Below the pieces are notes generated by a model, which saw nothing but the letters and a program-made list of their open reading frames with translations, ran no database searches and was not told the origin of the DNA. Source: an uncultured Collinsella sp. (GTDB taxonomy: Bacteria > Actinomycetota > Coriobacteriia > Coriobacteriales > Coriobacteriaceae). From it: a stretch of DNA of 43,788 nucleotides. Position 1 is the first letter of the stretch, and each line of letters opens with the position of its first letter. The DNA lies in the NCBI GenBank assembly GCA_959018755.1, contig CAUEMA010000018.1, positions 1-43,788 of the forward strand, written 5' to 3'. Both the position numbers and the translations under genes were made by a program. This document shows, one piece after another, positions 1-8,732 of the stretch.

Positions 1-16
1 AAGATGACGGGGCGGA

Positions 17-72
17 ATGTCAATCCTGGTCTAACAGAGCCTTTTTTAATCCCCGTCCCAGAAAAATCATCC
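17..72. repeat. 56-bp repeat element, left copy (inverted relative to 43702-43757)
   Basis: Positions 17-72 match the reverse complement of 43702-43757 with one mismatch in 56 (C at 41 where the other copy has T). The element carries a T-tract next to a CCCCGTCCCA block. It sits immediately upstream of the helicase gene. No transposase gene is nearby, so a dispersed REP-like intergenic element is the simplest reading; what mobilises it is unknown. Confidence 0.85.
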
Positions 73-94
73 GGTGGGTGGATTGGAGGAAGTG

Positions 95-3000
95 ATGGCA
101 CAGGGGACGTTTGCGCAGGCGCTCCGGAAAGAGGCGGCGCTCAGCAGTACCTTTATGAAGGGGCGCTCGCTCATGCTCAACGGCGCCGTGCTGTCGTTTG
201 AGGACTCCGGCTCGCGCTTCTCCAAAAACGTGAACATCGAGGGCTCGGTGCGCGGCTCGCGCGGCGACCTGTACAAGACGCACGTGGCGCTCGACATGGA
301 CGAGCACGAGGTTGTCGACTACGACTGCGATTGCCCCGCCGCCTTCCGCTATTCCGGCATGTGCAAGCACGCCATCGCCACGGCGCTGGCGTATCTGGAT
401 GCCAGTGGCGCCGAGCCTGTCGAGGGCCTGCGCACGCCGGTTCGCACGTTTACGGCACCGCCCGCACAATCCAAACAGTCCGCACGCCCCGCGCCTAGCG
501 CATCTTCGGTCAACCCCAACTTTCCCTTCCCGGCGCCCGTCCCCACGAGCCCGAGCCTTGTAGCGGCGCTTTCCGATCTTTCGGACGCGCGCATGGACGA
601 GCTCGCGGCCATGCGCCGCAAACTCGCCGGCACCATTGACCCCGATGCGCCCAAAGCGGTGCTGGAGCCCTCGCTGGTGCCGTACTACAATCCGCTGTTT
701 GCCGATCGCTTTAACTGGGCGCTCGAGTTTCGCATTCGCTGCGGTTCGGTGTCCTACGTGGTTAAGGATATCGACGGCATGGCCGATGCCTATGTGCGCG
801 GCGGTACGTTCTCCTATGGCAAGAAGCTTGCGTTTGCCCATGTGCCCGAGGCTTTCGATGACGTGTCGACAAAGCTGCTCGACTTTGTCGCAATGACGGT
901 CGCCTACCTGAGCGACATCACGAGTTCGCGCTCGGCATCGTACGACTTTGCCCGCAGCGGCTTTGTCGCCGAGCGTCAGTTGCCGGTATCCGAGCATTCC
1001 ATCGTGTCCGTGCTGGACCTGCTGCGCGGCAGGTCCATGTCCTTTGAGCCTGCTTGGTCGCGGGGGACGACGACGCATCGCGCCTACGAGGTGGCGGTCG
1101 AGCCGTCGCCGCAGGGGGAGGGCGAAGTCCCGGCCAAGCGCCCGCCGCTCCTTGCCGCCAAGATTGCACCGGCGGCGGGTGGCAGCTACGACTTGCGCCT
1201 GCCGGCCGATACGTACTGCTTTGTCGCTGGCGACGCAGCCTATCTGGTCGATACGCGCCGCGCGCGCCGTACCGACATGGCGTTTGCCCAACATGCGGCG
1301 CCGTTCCTGTCGCACTTGTTGCCCTGCCGCACGCCGGTCCATATTGCCGCCGACCAGGTGGGCGAGTTCTGCCGCATGGCGTTGCCTATCTTGCGCGACT
1401 ACACCGACCTGACCGCGCCCGCTGCGCTCGATGCCGTGGCGCCCGAGCCGAGCTTTGCCATGGCGATTGGCGTCGACGATGGACTCGTGACCTGCAAGAT
1501 TACGGTGACCTACGGCGATTGGTCGGCGGATCTCTTTAGTCTTGGTGCTCCGGGCAGTCCTTTTGAAGAGCAACGCCCCGGCGTTCCGCCCCGCGATACG
1601 GTGGCGGAGTTTCGCGTTATGGACACGGCGGCCCTGTACTTCGATTTCCACGAGGGCGGCCTAGCGTTTGAGGAACGCGATGACGAGAGCCTGTTCCACT
1701 TGCTGACCGAGGGCCTGTCTGCCCTGTCCGAGCTTGGCGATGTCATGCTCGGCGATCGCCTGCGCCAGATCTCGGTGCGCCCTGCGCCCAAGCTCTCGGT
1801 GCGCGCCACCGTCAAGAGCAACCTGCTCGACGTCGAGTTGGGTGCGAGCGGGCTTTCGGCGGCCGACCTTGCCATCTATCTCGATTCGTATAGGCGCCAC
1901 CAGACGTTCGCGCGACTTACGTCCGGCGATATCGTGCGCCTGGACGAGGGCGCTCGTGCCGCGTTTGGCCTTGCAGGGGACTTGGGCGTCGACGCCGTTG
2001 ACCTGCTCGACGGCGTGTCGCTTCCCGCGTCGAGCACCCTTTTTGTCGATAGTATGCTCGCGCGTACGCCCGCGCTCGAAGCCGATCGCGACGCCGCATT
2101 CCGGCGCACCGTCGAGCGCTTGGATACGCTCGGCAAGATGGACTTTACGGTGCCGGTCTCGCTCAAGGCCACGCTGCGTGGCTATCAGGTCGACGGCTAC
2201 CAGTGGCTCGGCTCGCTCGAGCACCTGGGCCTCGGTGGCATCTTGGCCGACGATATGGGCCTGGGTAAAACACTGCAGATGATCGCGCACATTCTGGCGC
2301 GCGTGGAGGCGGGGGACACCAAGCCCACGCTCGTGGTATGTCCCGCGTCGCTTGTGTACAACTGGACCGCCGAGCTGGAGCGCTTTGCCCCCTCGCTTGA
2401 TGTGTGCGCCATCGTGGGCGCCAAGGCGCAGCGTCGCGTGCAGATCGCCGGCGTGTCCGAGCATAACGTGGCTGTAACGTCGTATGACCTTATGCGGCGC
2501 GATATCGACGAGTACGTCGAGCGGGATTTTGCCCGCGTGGTGCTCGATGAGGCCCAGTACATTAAAAACCCGCTCACCCAGGTGGCGCGCGCCGCCAAGC
2601 GCCTGCCGGCCGGCGTGCGCTTTGCCCTGACGGGCACGCCCATCGAAAACCGCCTGTCCGAGCTCTGGAGCATCTTCGACTTTTTGATGCCGGGCCTTCT
2701 GGGTACGCGCGAGTCGTTTGCCAAGCGCTTCGAAAGCCCGGTCGAGCACGCCGAGGGTGACAGCGCCGCTCGTCTGCAGGTGCTCGTGTCGCCGTTTGTG
2801 CTGCGTCGCGTTAAGGAAGATGTGGTGGCCGACCTGCCCGAGAAGATCGAGGATACGGTGATGGCGCAGCTTACCGGAGAGCAGCGCAAGCTCTACCTGG
2901 CCAACCAGGACCGCATTGCCCAGCAGGTGCAGCACCGCGAGGCCGGGGAGTTTAAGAAAGATAAACTCAAGGTGCTTGCCGAGCTCACCAAGCTGCGTCA

Positions 3001-3568
3001 GATCTGCTGCGACCCGCATCTGCACTATGCGGACTACAAGGCGGGAAGCGCCAAACTCGATACGTGCATGGAGCTCGTCCACGGAGCACTCGACGGCGGT
3101 CACCGCATCTTGCTGTTCAGCCAGTTTACGGGCATGCTCGATATCATCGGCAAGAGCCTGGCCAAGGAGGATATCGCCTTTCTTAAGCTTACGGGCGCAT
3201 CGTCTAAAGAGAGTCGCGCCAAGATGGTTGCGCAGTTCCAGGCGGGCGAGGTGCCGGTGTTCTTGATTTCGCTCAAGGCGGGCGGCGTGGGCCTTAATTT
3301 GACGGCTGCCGACGTGGTCATTCACTACGACCCGTGGTGGAACGTGGCCGCGCAGGACCAGGCGACCGATCGCGCCCACCGCATTGGCCAGCAGCACACC
3401 GTGACCGTGTACAAACTCATCGCCAAGGACACGATCGAGGAACGCATTATGCAGATGCAGGAGTCCAAGCGCGATCTGGTCAACAGCGTGCTCGGCGGCG
3501 ATGGTATCTCGTCGGCACTGTTTACGCGCGAAGATGTTCTGGCGCTGCTGGGCGGCGACGGTCGCTAG
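95..3568 (+). CDS. SWIM zinc-finger SNF2-family DNA helicase/translocase
   Basis: This encodes an ATP-dependent SNF2/Rad54-type double-stranded DNA translocase of about 1,157 residues, the usual size for bacterial SWIM-SNF2 proteins. A SWIM zinc motif (CDCPAAF...CKH) lies near residues 70-90, followed by a poorly conserved middle region. The helicase core starts near residue 690: Walker A DDMGLGKT (~718), motif II DEAQ (~817), TGTPIENRL (motif III), SQFTGMLD in the second RecA lobe, and GVGLNLTAAD...DRAHRIGQ (~1094). I chose the ATG at 95 because GGAGGA at 85-90 is well spaced; an in-frame GTG at 74 lacks this. Known relatives remodel protein-DNA complexes or RNA polymerase; the specific target is not visible. 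It appears to be transcribed alone. Confidence 0.93.
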   Translation: MAQGTFAQALRKEAALSSTFMKGRSLMLNGAVLSFEDSGSRFSKNVNIEGSVRGSRGDLYKTHVALDMDEHEVVDYDCDCPAAFRYSGMCKHAIATALAYLDASGAEPVEGLRTPVRTFTAPPAQSKQSARPAPSASSVNPNFPFPAPVPTSPSLVAALSDLSDARMDELAAMRRKLAGTIDPDAPKAVLEPSLVPYYNPLFADRFNWALEFRIRCGSVSYVVKDIDGMADAYVRGGTFSYGKKLAFAHVPEAFDDVSTKLLDFVAMTVAYLSDITSSRSASYDFARSGFVAERQLPVSEHSIVSVLDLLRGRSMSFEPAWSRGTTTHRAYEVAVEPSPQGEGEVPAKRPPLLAAKIAPAAGGSYDLRLPADTYCFVAGDAAYLVDTRRARRTDMAFAQHAAPFLSHLLPCRTPVHIAADQVGEFCRMALPILRDYTDLTAPAALDAVAPEPSFAMAIGVDDGLVTCKITVTYGDWSADLFSLGAPGSPFEEQRPGVPPRDTVAEFRVMDTAALYFDFHEGGLAFEERDDESLFHLLTEGLSALSELGDVMLGDRLRQISVRPAPKLSVRATVKSNLLDVELGASGLSAADLAIYLDSYRRHQTFARLTSGDIVRLDEGARAAFGLAGDLGVDAVDLLDGVSLPASSTLFVDSMLARTPALEADRDAAFRRTVERLDTLGKMDFTVPVSLKATLRGYQVDGYQWLGSLEHLGLGGILADDMGLGKTLQMIAHILARVEAGDTKPTLVVCPASLVYNWTAELERFAPSLDVCAIVGAKAQRRVQIAGVSEHNVAVTSYDLMRRDIDEYVERDFARVVLDEAQYIKNPLTQVARAAKRLPAGVRFALTGTPIENRLSELWSIFDFLMPGLLGTRESFAKRFESPVEHAEGDSAARLQVLVSPFVLRRVKEDVVADLPEKIEDTVMAQLTGEQRKLYLANQDRIAQQVQHREAGEFKKDKLKVLAELTKLRQICCDPHLHYADYKAGSAKLDTCMELVHGALDGGHRILLFSQFTGMLDIIGKSLAKEDIAFLKLTGASSKESRAKMVAQFQAGEVPVFLISLKAGGVGLNLTAADVVIHYDPWWNVAAQDQATDRAHRIGQQHTVTVYKLIAKDTIEERIMQMQESKRDLVNSVLGGDGISSALFTREDVLALLGGDGR

Positions 3569-3669
3569 CCTCGCTCGTTATGTGTTCATTTGCCATGCCG
3601 GGGATGGTTCGCCTGCCTTTGGGCATAAGAAGCATCAGGAATAATGGCACATCAGCAAAGGAGAACATC

Positions 3670-4032
3670 ATGGCGAAATTCTTTAAGGACTCCGACGGCA
3701 AGCTCGTTGCCGCCCTTGGCGACGGCGTTGCAACCCCTGCCGGCTGCACGGAGCTGACGGCGAACACCGAGGATGCGGCGCACGAGAAGCATGTGCCTGT
3801 TGTCGAGATTGAGCGCGACGGCCACGTGATCCGCGCACGCGTGGGCTCGACGGAGCATCCCAGCCTGCCCGAGCACTACATCGAGTGGATCGCGCTTGAG
3901 GCCGAGGGCCGCCTGGAGGTCCATTACCTTGAGCCTGGCATGAAGCCCACGACGTTTTTCGCTGGCGGCTCCAAGACCGGTACCGTCTATGCCTACTGCA
4001 ACCTGCATGGGCTGTGGTCCGCGACGTTCTAG
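3670..4032 (+). CDS. Superoxide reductase, one-iron type
   Basis: A cytoplasmic enzyme of 120 residues that reduces superoxide to hydrogen peroxide in anaerobes. All iron-centre ligands of the superoxide reductase domain are present: E39-K40-H41, H63, H69, C110 and H113 (in YCNLHGLW). The N-terminus keeps the shape of the desulfoferrodoxin rubredoxin-like domain (FFKDSDGKLV), but the cysteines that bind the second iron are absent, so this is a one-iron enzyme. The ATG at 3670 follows AAAGGAGA at 3657-3664. It is monocistronic, with a terminator at 4080-4110. Electrons would have to come from a rubredoxin or similar donor encoded elsewhere. Confidence 0.92.
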   Translation: MAKFFKDSDGKLVAALGDGVATPAGCTELTANTEDAAHEKHVPVVEIERDGHVIRARVGSTEHPSLPEHYIEWIALEAEGRLEVHYLEPGMKPTTFFAGGSKTGTVYAYCNLHGLWSATF

Positions 4033-4079
4033 GAGTGCGCCCCCGCTCGGGGTATCATAGCTAGCATATGCACATGCGA

Positions 4080-4110
4080 GCGCCGGCTGCATTATGCGGC
4101 CGGCGCTTTT
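4080..4110 (+). terminator. Rho-independent terminator after superoxide reductase
   Basis: GCGCCGGC (4080-4087) pairs perfectly with GCCGGCGC (4099-4106) across an 11-nt loop and is followed by TTTT. Confidence 0.85.
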
Positions 4111-4149
4111 ACTGCGACAACGACGATTTACGACGGAAAGGGCTGGGCC

Positions 4150-6135
4150 ATGAAGCTCGCACTTGCACAGATCGATATGCGCCTGGGTGACATCGAGGGC
4201 ATTTGCGGCCGCATCGAGGACCAGGCTCGCCTGGCTCATGAGCGCGGCGCGCGCGTGCTGTGCGTTCCGGCCCCGCTCTTTATGGGTGCCATGCCGGGCA
4301 GCCTGGTGGGCGCTGCCGATTTTGAGCACGATATGCTGACGGGCCTGACGGGCGTTGCCGAGCGCATCCAAGAGCTCGATATGATCTGCATCGTGCCCGC
4401 TGCGGTTTCGTTTGAGGGCCAGCCCCTGCTTGACTATATGATGCTTAAGGATGGTCGCGTGGTGCCCGCGCGCACAAGCATCGCCCTGCAGCGCGGTGGG
4501 AACAGCGATGCCCGTTGGGCACCGCCGGTATTTGACGTGGACGGCGTGCGTATCGCTGTGATCTTCGACCTGGATCGCGAGCTCGAGATGCTGCCGACCG
4601 GCGTCGACCTCATTGCTTATTTCCAGTTCAACGCGTTTGACATGACCGACCGCGAGACGGCCGCCATTGCCGCCGTTCGCAGCGGTGCCTACCGCAAAAT
4701 CGCCTCCAAGCGCAGCGTGTGGTTTGCCTGCATGGCGCCGGTCGGCGCCTATGACGAGTCGGTGTATACCGGCGGGTCGTTTGTGCTCGACGATTGCGGT
4801 CGCGTGGTGGCCCAGGCGCCGTGCTTTGAGGAGAGCCTGCTGGTTCAGGAGATTCAACGCGGCGTGATGCTCGATGCCCTGGAGGACCATGAACTGCCCC
4901 AGTTTCGCTCCGAGGAGTGGCTGTGGCAGGCGCTGGTGCTTGCCGTGCGCGACAATGCCCGCGCTCGCGGCGCTTCGCGTGCCGTGGTGGCGCTCGAGGG
5001 CGATCTGCCGTCGTCCCTGTTGGCGGCGCTGGCTGTTGATGCATTGGGTCCGCGTAATGTGATTGGCCTGGTGCTGGGGCGCAATCGCATCTTTACGCCG
5101 GCGCAGGAGGAGGCAGAGGCCGCCCGTTGTTCTGCTGTGCGCTCAATCGCCGAGCGCCTGCATATTCGCACCGTTGAGCGTGATGCGCCGGATGCGGCGC
5201 GCGTGCTCGACCGCGACGTTTCGGCGGGCGATGCCGAACGCCTGCGTTCGCGTACGCTGGGCCTGATGCTCGAGGATACGGCGCTCGAGCTGGGCGCTAT
5301 GGCGTTGAGTCCGCTTTCCAAGACTGAGTACGCACTGGCGGCGCCCGCGCTGTTCGGCGGCTACCAGGGCGACTTTGCGCCCTTTGGCGACGTGTATCTA
5401 TCGACGCTCGAGTTTGTGGCACGCGTGCGCAACCGTGCCTCGGCCGTGGTGCCCCAAGAGCTCGTGACGCTCAACGCGGTGGAGGATTGCATGGATCGCG
5501 TGCTGGCGCAGGCACTCTCGACGCTCGCCGGTCCGGTTGATATGCTCGATCGCGCGGCGCAGCTGCTTGGCGGGCTTGAGCCGGGCGAGGTCGATGGTGC
5601 GCTTGAGTCGCACGTAGACCGCAATCAACCTTTCGACGACATCCCGATGGCCGCCGGCAAGCCCGAGGCCTGCTCGCTGCTGCTGATGCTTGTGCGCCAG
5701 GGCGAGGCTGCTCGTCGCATGCTGCCGACGGTGCCGATCGTTTCGGCCCGTTCGTTTGCCGAGCGTGCCTGGCCGTATATGCTCGCGTGGTCCGACCTGG
5801 GGCTGAGCGGTAAAGAGCGCATGACGGTCGATTCGCTGGCGCGCGCCGAGGTGCGCCGCTTTGCCGACGACGACACGAGTGACCGTATGCGCGGCGAGAT
5901 GATGGGCATATTGGGCGAGCTGTTGGGTATTTCGCCCGAGCAGATGGAAGAGCTGCGCTCCGAGGACGGTCAGCGTCGTTTGCATGAGGGCATGAAGCGG
6001 TTTGAGGGCGAGGTCCAGGACGCCATCGACAAGATGATGGGCGGCCAGGGCGGACCGCAGGGTGGGCCCCAGGGCACGCCGATGCCGCATCCGCCGGTGG
6101 ATCCGAGGCAATTCCCGTTCTTCTCACAGAACTAG
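4150..6135 (+). CDS. NAD synthetase-like (NadE-like) protein lacking catalytic residues
   Basis: This 661-residue protein has the two-domain layout of glutamine-dependent NAD synthetase: a nitrilase-fold amidase domain (about 1-250) and an N-type ATP pyrophosphatase domain (about 255-430). A C-terminal extension ends in a Gly/Gln/Pro-rich tail. Aligning from family knowledge, the amidase Glu-Lys-Cys triad is replaced by A41 (VPAPLF for xPEL), T109 and F139 (VIFDL for ICED). The synthetase P-loop SGGxDS reads EGDLPS (283-288) although the next helix, LLAALAVDALG, is well kept. The later motif resembling GDFAPLGDVYKT reads GDFAPFGDVYLST. The reading frame is intact, so it looks like a maintained pseudoenzyme with a structural or regulatory role. 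ATG at 4150 follows GGAAAGGG. NAD synthesis from this gene is unlikely. Confidence 0.8.
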   Translation: MKLALAQIDMRLGDIEGICGRIEDQARLAHERGARVLCVPAPLFMGAMPGSLVGAADFEHDMLTGLTGVAERIQELDMICIVPAAVSFEGQPLLDYMMLKDGRVVPARTSIALQRGGNSDARWAPPVFDVDGVRIAVIFDLDRELEMLPTGVDLIAYFQFNAFDMTDRETAAIAAVRSGAYRKIASKRSVWFACMAPVGAYDESVYTGGSFVLDDCGRVVAQAPCFEESLLVQEIQRGVMLDALEDHELPQFRSEEWLWQALVLAVRDNARARGASRAVVALEGDLPSSLLAALAVDALGPRNVIGLVLGRNRIFTPAQEEAEAARCSAVRSIAERLHIRTVERDAPDAARVLDRDVSAGDAERLRSRTLGLMLEDTALELGAMALSPLSKTEYALAAPALFGGYQGDFAPFGDVYLSTLEFVARVRNRASAVVPQELVTLNAVEDCMDRVLAQALSTLAGPVDMLDRAAQLLGGLEPGEVDGALESHVDRNQPFDDIPMAAGKPEACSLLLMLVRQGEAARRMLPTVPIVSARSFAERAWPYMLAWSDLGLSGKERMTVDSLARAEVRRFADDDTSDRMRGEMMGILGELLGISPEQMEELRSEDGQRRLHEGMKRFEGEVQDAIDKMMGGQGGPQGGPQGTPMPHPPVDPRQFPFFSQN

Positions 6136-6179
6136 GTCGCTGCGCGCCCACCAGAGCGGCAATCTGGCGTTCAATCGTC

Positions 6180-6204
6180 GGGCATGGCCATAAGGCCTAT
6201 GCCC
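6180..6204 (+). terminator. Hairpin, possible weak terminator
   Basis: GGGCATGGCC (6180-6189) pairs with GGCCTATGCCC (6194-6204) with one bulge and an ATAA loop; only TCCTCTTT follows rather than a clean T-tract. It lies between the NadE-like gene and ruvC. Confidence 0.4.
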
Positions 6205-6277
6205 TCCTCTTTCACGCCACCTTGCTCGCTCTGGCGGGCTCTCGCTTGCGTGTGCTCAACCTACAATTCAATCTCGG

Positions 6278-6322
6278 CTGACTTATAGGGCTGACGTTGT
6301 GTTATTCTAGAACAGACGTTCG
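6278..6322 (+). promoter_or_regulatory. LexA-type SOS box and likely promoter of ruvCAB
   Basis: AGAACAGACGTTCG at 6309-6322 has the GAAC-N4-GTTC dyad and fits the Gram-positive LexA (DinR) consensus CGAACRNRYGTTYG at every position except the first. A -10-like TATTCT (6303-6308) abuts it, with a weak -35-like CTGACT at 6278-6283, so LexA bound here would cover the start of transcription. The ruvC start lies 55 bp downstream. Confidence 0.7.
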
Positions 6323-6377
6323 TGAATGATGCGCGGGGCCTTGCCTTACGCTTGGCAAAAGACGAGGGGAGGTCGGC

Positions 6378-6899
6378 TTGGTCATTTTGGGTATCGACCC
6401 CGGTTTGGCCCATACGGGCTGGGGGATTATCGAGGAGCGACGTGGCGAGGTTCGCTGCCGTGCCTACGGTTGTATCGAGACCAGCGCGGGCAGCCCGCTC
6501 GCGGTGCGCCTGTCGCATATCGCCCACGACCTCAAGGGCGTCGTCGAACGCTACCGTCCCGATACCGCGGCTATCGAGAGCATTTACTTTGGCGCTAACG
6601 TCCGCTCGGCCATCCCCACGGCGCATGCCCGCGGTGCCGCGCTCGTGGCGCTTTCGGAGTGCGCGCTCGAGATTGGCGAATACACGCCCATGCAGATTAA
6701 GCAGGCCGTGGTGGGCACGGGTGCCGCAGACAAGCGGCAGGTTGCCTACATGGTGCGCACGCTCACTCAGCTTGATCACGACCCACACCCAGACCATGCC
6801 GCCGATGCCCTGGCTTGCGCCATCTGTCACGTTAACCTAAGCCGTACCCGGGCGCTTACCGGCGGCGAGTTCTATCAACAGAGAGGAACCGGATACTGA
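6378..6899 (+). CDS. ruvC: Crossover junction endodeoxyribonuclease RuvC
   Basis: This is the resolvase that nicks Holliday junctions symmetrically during recombinational repair. The 173-residue product has the RNase H-like fold signature GIDPGLAHTGWG with catalytic D7, E67 in AAIESIYFG, and D143 in HPDHAADALA. These match the metal-binding acidic residues of the family. The start is a TTG at 6378 preceded by AGGGGAGG; an ATG in this frame is not available at the conserved N-terminus. Its TGA overlaps the ruvA ATG by one base, so it is translationally coupled in ruvC-ruvA-ruvB. A LexA-like box upstream suggests DNA-damage induction. Confidence 0.95.
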   Translation: MVILGIDPGLAHTGWGIIEERRGEVRCRAYGCIETSAGSPLAVRLSHIAHDLKGVVERYRPDTAAIESIYFGANVRSAIPTAHARGAALVALSECALEIGEYTPMQIKQAVVGTGAADKRQVAYMVRTLTQLDHDPHPDHAADALACAICHVNLSRTRALTGGEFYQQRGTGY

Positions 6900-7519
6900 T
6901 GATCTCCCAGCTCCATGGAACGCTTGTCGAGGTCACGATGAGCTCGGCCGTCGTCGATGTATCGGGCGTGGGCTTTGAGCTCGGTATTTCGGGCAGCACT
7001 GCCGCCACGCTGCCTACGCCCGGCGGCGAGGTTCGCCTCTATACCCGTATGCAGGTGCGCGAGGACGCCATGACGCTTTTTGGCTTTGCTTCCAAGGACG
7101 AGCGCACGATGTTCGATCGACTCGTTTCCGTCTCGGGCGTCGGCCCGCGTCTGGCGCTTGCCGTGCTTTCCACCTATACCGTGGGACAGCTGTATTCACT
7201 GGTGATGGCCGAGGACGACAAGGGCATGGCCAAGGTGCCCGGTGTAGGCAAAAAGACCGCCCAGCGCCTCATCTTGGAGCTCAAGAGTACCTTTGCCAAG
7301 GACAAGGGCTTTGTTCCGGTCGACGTAATCCCCGGTCAGGTTGCGATGCCGGTCCCCGCCGCCACTCCCTCGGCGATCGATGATGCCCGCGCGGCGCTCC
7401 TTTCCATGGGCTTTAGCCCGCAGGAGACCGAGGTTGCCCTGAGCGGGTATGATGGGCAGGATATGCGTGTCGAGGACCTGCTCGGCGCGGCGCTTAAGCG
7501 ACTCGGAATGGATGCGTGA
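6899..7519 (+). CDS. ruvA: Holliday junction branch migration protein RuvA
   Basis: RuvA binds the four-way junction as a tetramer and loads the RuvB motors. The 206-residue protein shows the N-terminal OB-fold (MISQLHGTLVEV), two helix-hairpin-helix motifs (VSGVGPRLAL about 79-88, and VPGVGKKTAQRLILEL about 112-127), and a C-terminal RuvB-contacting domain (DDARAALLSMGFSPQE). Length is normal for the family. ATG at 6899 overlaps the ruvC stop, and its own TGA (7517-7519) overlaps the ruvB ATG. Expression should follow the ruvC promoter and LexA box. Confidence 0.96.
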   Translation: MISQLHGTLVEVTMSSAVVDVSGVGFELGISGSTAATLPTPGGEVRLYTRMQVREDAMTLFGFASKDERTMFDRLVSVSGVGPRLALAVLSTYTVGQLYSLVMAEDDKGMAKVPGVGKKTAQRLILELKSTFAKDKGFVPVDVIPGQVAMPVPAATPSAIDDARAALLSMGFSPQETEVALSGYDGQDMRVEDLLGAALKRLGMDA

Positions 7520-8586
7520 TGTGGGAAGCCGATGACTCTCAGGACCTGTGGGCGCCGCCCGGCAACTCGCCGGCGGCATCCATGGCGCACGGTGAGCGCA
7601 TGGTGGGCTCGGAACTGACACCCGAAGACCTCGATGTCGACCGTACCCTGCGTCCCCAGCGCCTAGACGACTACTGCGGTCAGGAGCATATCAAACAGAG
7701 CCTGCGCGTGCTGATCGAGGCGGCGCAGAGCCGTGGCGAGACGCTCGACCACGTGATCTTCTCGGGTCCTCCGGGCCTGGGCAAGACCACGCTGGCTACC
7801 GTTATCGCCAACGAGCTGGGCGCTCAGATCAAGACGACGAGTGGTCCGGCTATCGCGCGTACCGGTGACCTGGCAGCCATCCTGACTAACCTGCAGCCGG
7901 GTGACGTGCTGTTTATCGACGAGATCCACCGTCTTAACCGTTCGGTCGAGGAAGTCCTGTATCCCGCTATGGAGGACTTTGCGCTCGACATCGTGATCGG
8001 TAAAGGCCCGGCCGCTCGCTCGATTCGCCTAGATATTCCCAAGTTTACGCTGGTGGCGGCAACGACCCGTTCGGGTATGCTGACCGGACCGCTGCGCGAC
8101 CGCTTTGGCATTTCGTATCGCCTGGACTACTACACGGTCGAGGAGCTTGCTCAGATCGTGACGCGCTCGGCGACCATCTTGGGCGTGACGATAGACCATC
8201 CGAGCGCGCTCGAGATTGGCTCGCGCTCGCGTGGCACGCCGCGCCTGGCCAACCGTCTGCTCAAGCGCGTGCGCGACTATGCGCAGGTGCGCGGTAACGG
8301 TCCTATTGAGCTTGATATTTGCCGTCAGGCGCTCGAGTTCTTCGAGATTGATGAGCTCGGTCTGGACTGGATGGATATTCGCATCTTGGAGACGCTCGCC
8401 AAGACGTTCTCCGGCCGTGCCGTGGGCCTGACGACCCTTGCCAGCGCGGTGGGCGAGGACCCGGGTACGCTCGAGGATGTCTATGAGCCCTATCTGCTGC
8501 AGTGCGGCTTGATGATTCGCACGCCCCAGGGCCGCCAGGCAACCTTGCGTACCTTTGAACACTTGGGCATCGAGCCAGCCGTTTAG
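7519..8586 (+). CDS. ruvB: Holliday junction branch migration ATPase RuvB
   Basis: This is the AAA+ hexameric motor that drives branch migration with RuvA. The 355-residue protein has Walker A GPPGLGKTT, Walker B LFIDEIHRLN, sensor 1 AATTRSG, arginine-finger segment GPLRDRFG, and the C-terminal winged helix ending near GRQATLRTFEHLG. The ATG at 7519 overlaps the ruvA stop; a GTG three bases upstream is also possible. The short N-terminal extension before RPQRLDDYCGQ is typical of actinobacterial RuvB. It ends the operon. Confidence 0.96.
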   Translation: MWEADDSQDLWAPPGNSPAASMAHGERMVGSELTPEDLDVDRTLRPQRLDDYCGQEHIKQSLRVLIEAAQSRGETLDHVIFSGPPGLGKTTLATVIANELGAQIKTTSGPAIARTGDLAAILTNLQPGDVLFIDEIHRLNRSVEEVLYPAMEDFALDIVIGKGPAARSIRLDIPKFTLVAATTRSGMLTGPLRDRFGISYRLDYYTVEELAQIVTRSATILGVTIDHPSALEIGSRSRGTPRLANRLLKRVRDYAQVRGNGPIELDICRQALEFFEIDELGLDWMDIRILETLAKTFSGRAVGLTTLASAVGEDPGTLEDVYEPYLLQCGLMIRTPQGRQATLRTFEHLGIEPAV

Positions 8587-8664
8587 AGACGGGTTTGTTT
8601 TGGCTGGTCTGTAGGCTATCGCTGAGCATTGGATAAACATATCGCCATTCATCGGTTACGGGTG

Positions 8665-8692
8665 TTTTACCATTGCGCGCCCGTGCTATGCT
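8665..8692 (+). promoter_or_regulatory. Possible promoter of fhs
   Basis: A -10-like TATGCT (8687-8692) lies 16 bp after a weak -35-like TTTTAC (8665-8670), 41 bp upstream of the fhs ATG. The -35 match is poor. Confidence 0.4.
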
Positions 8693-8732
8693 GAATTGGT
8701 CTTTTTCTCATCCGGTAACGAAAGGACCGTCC

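Noticed and set aside
20..1651. Long open frame opposite the helicase gene (543 codons, minus strand)
   Set aside because: Arg/His/Gly-rich product with no domain, no ribosome site, fully overlapped by the conserved SNF2 gene; a by-product of high GC content.
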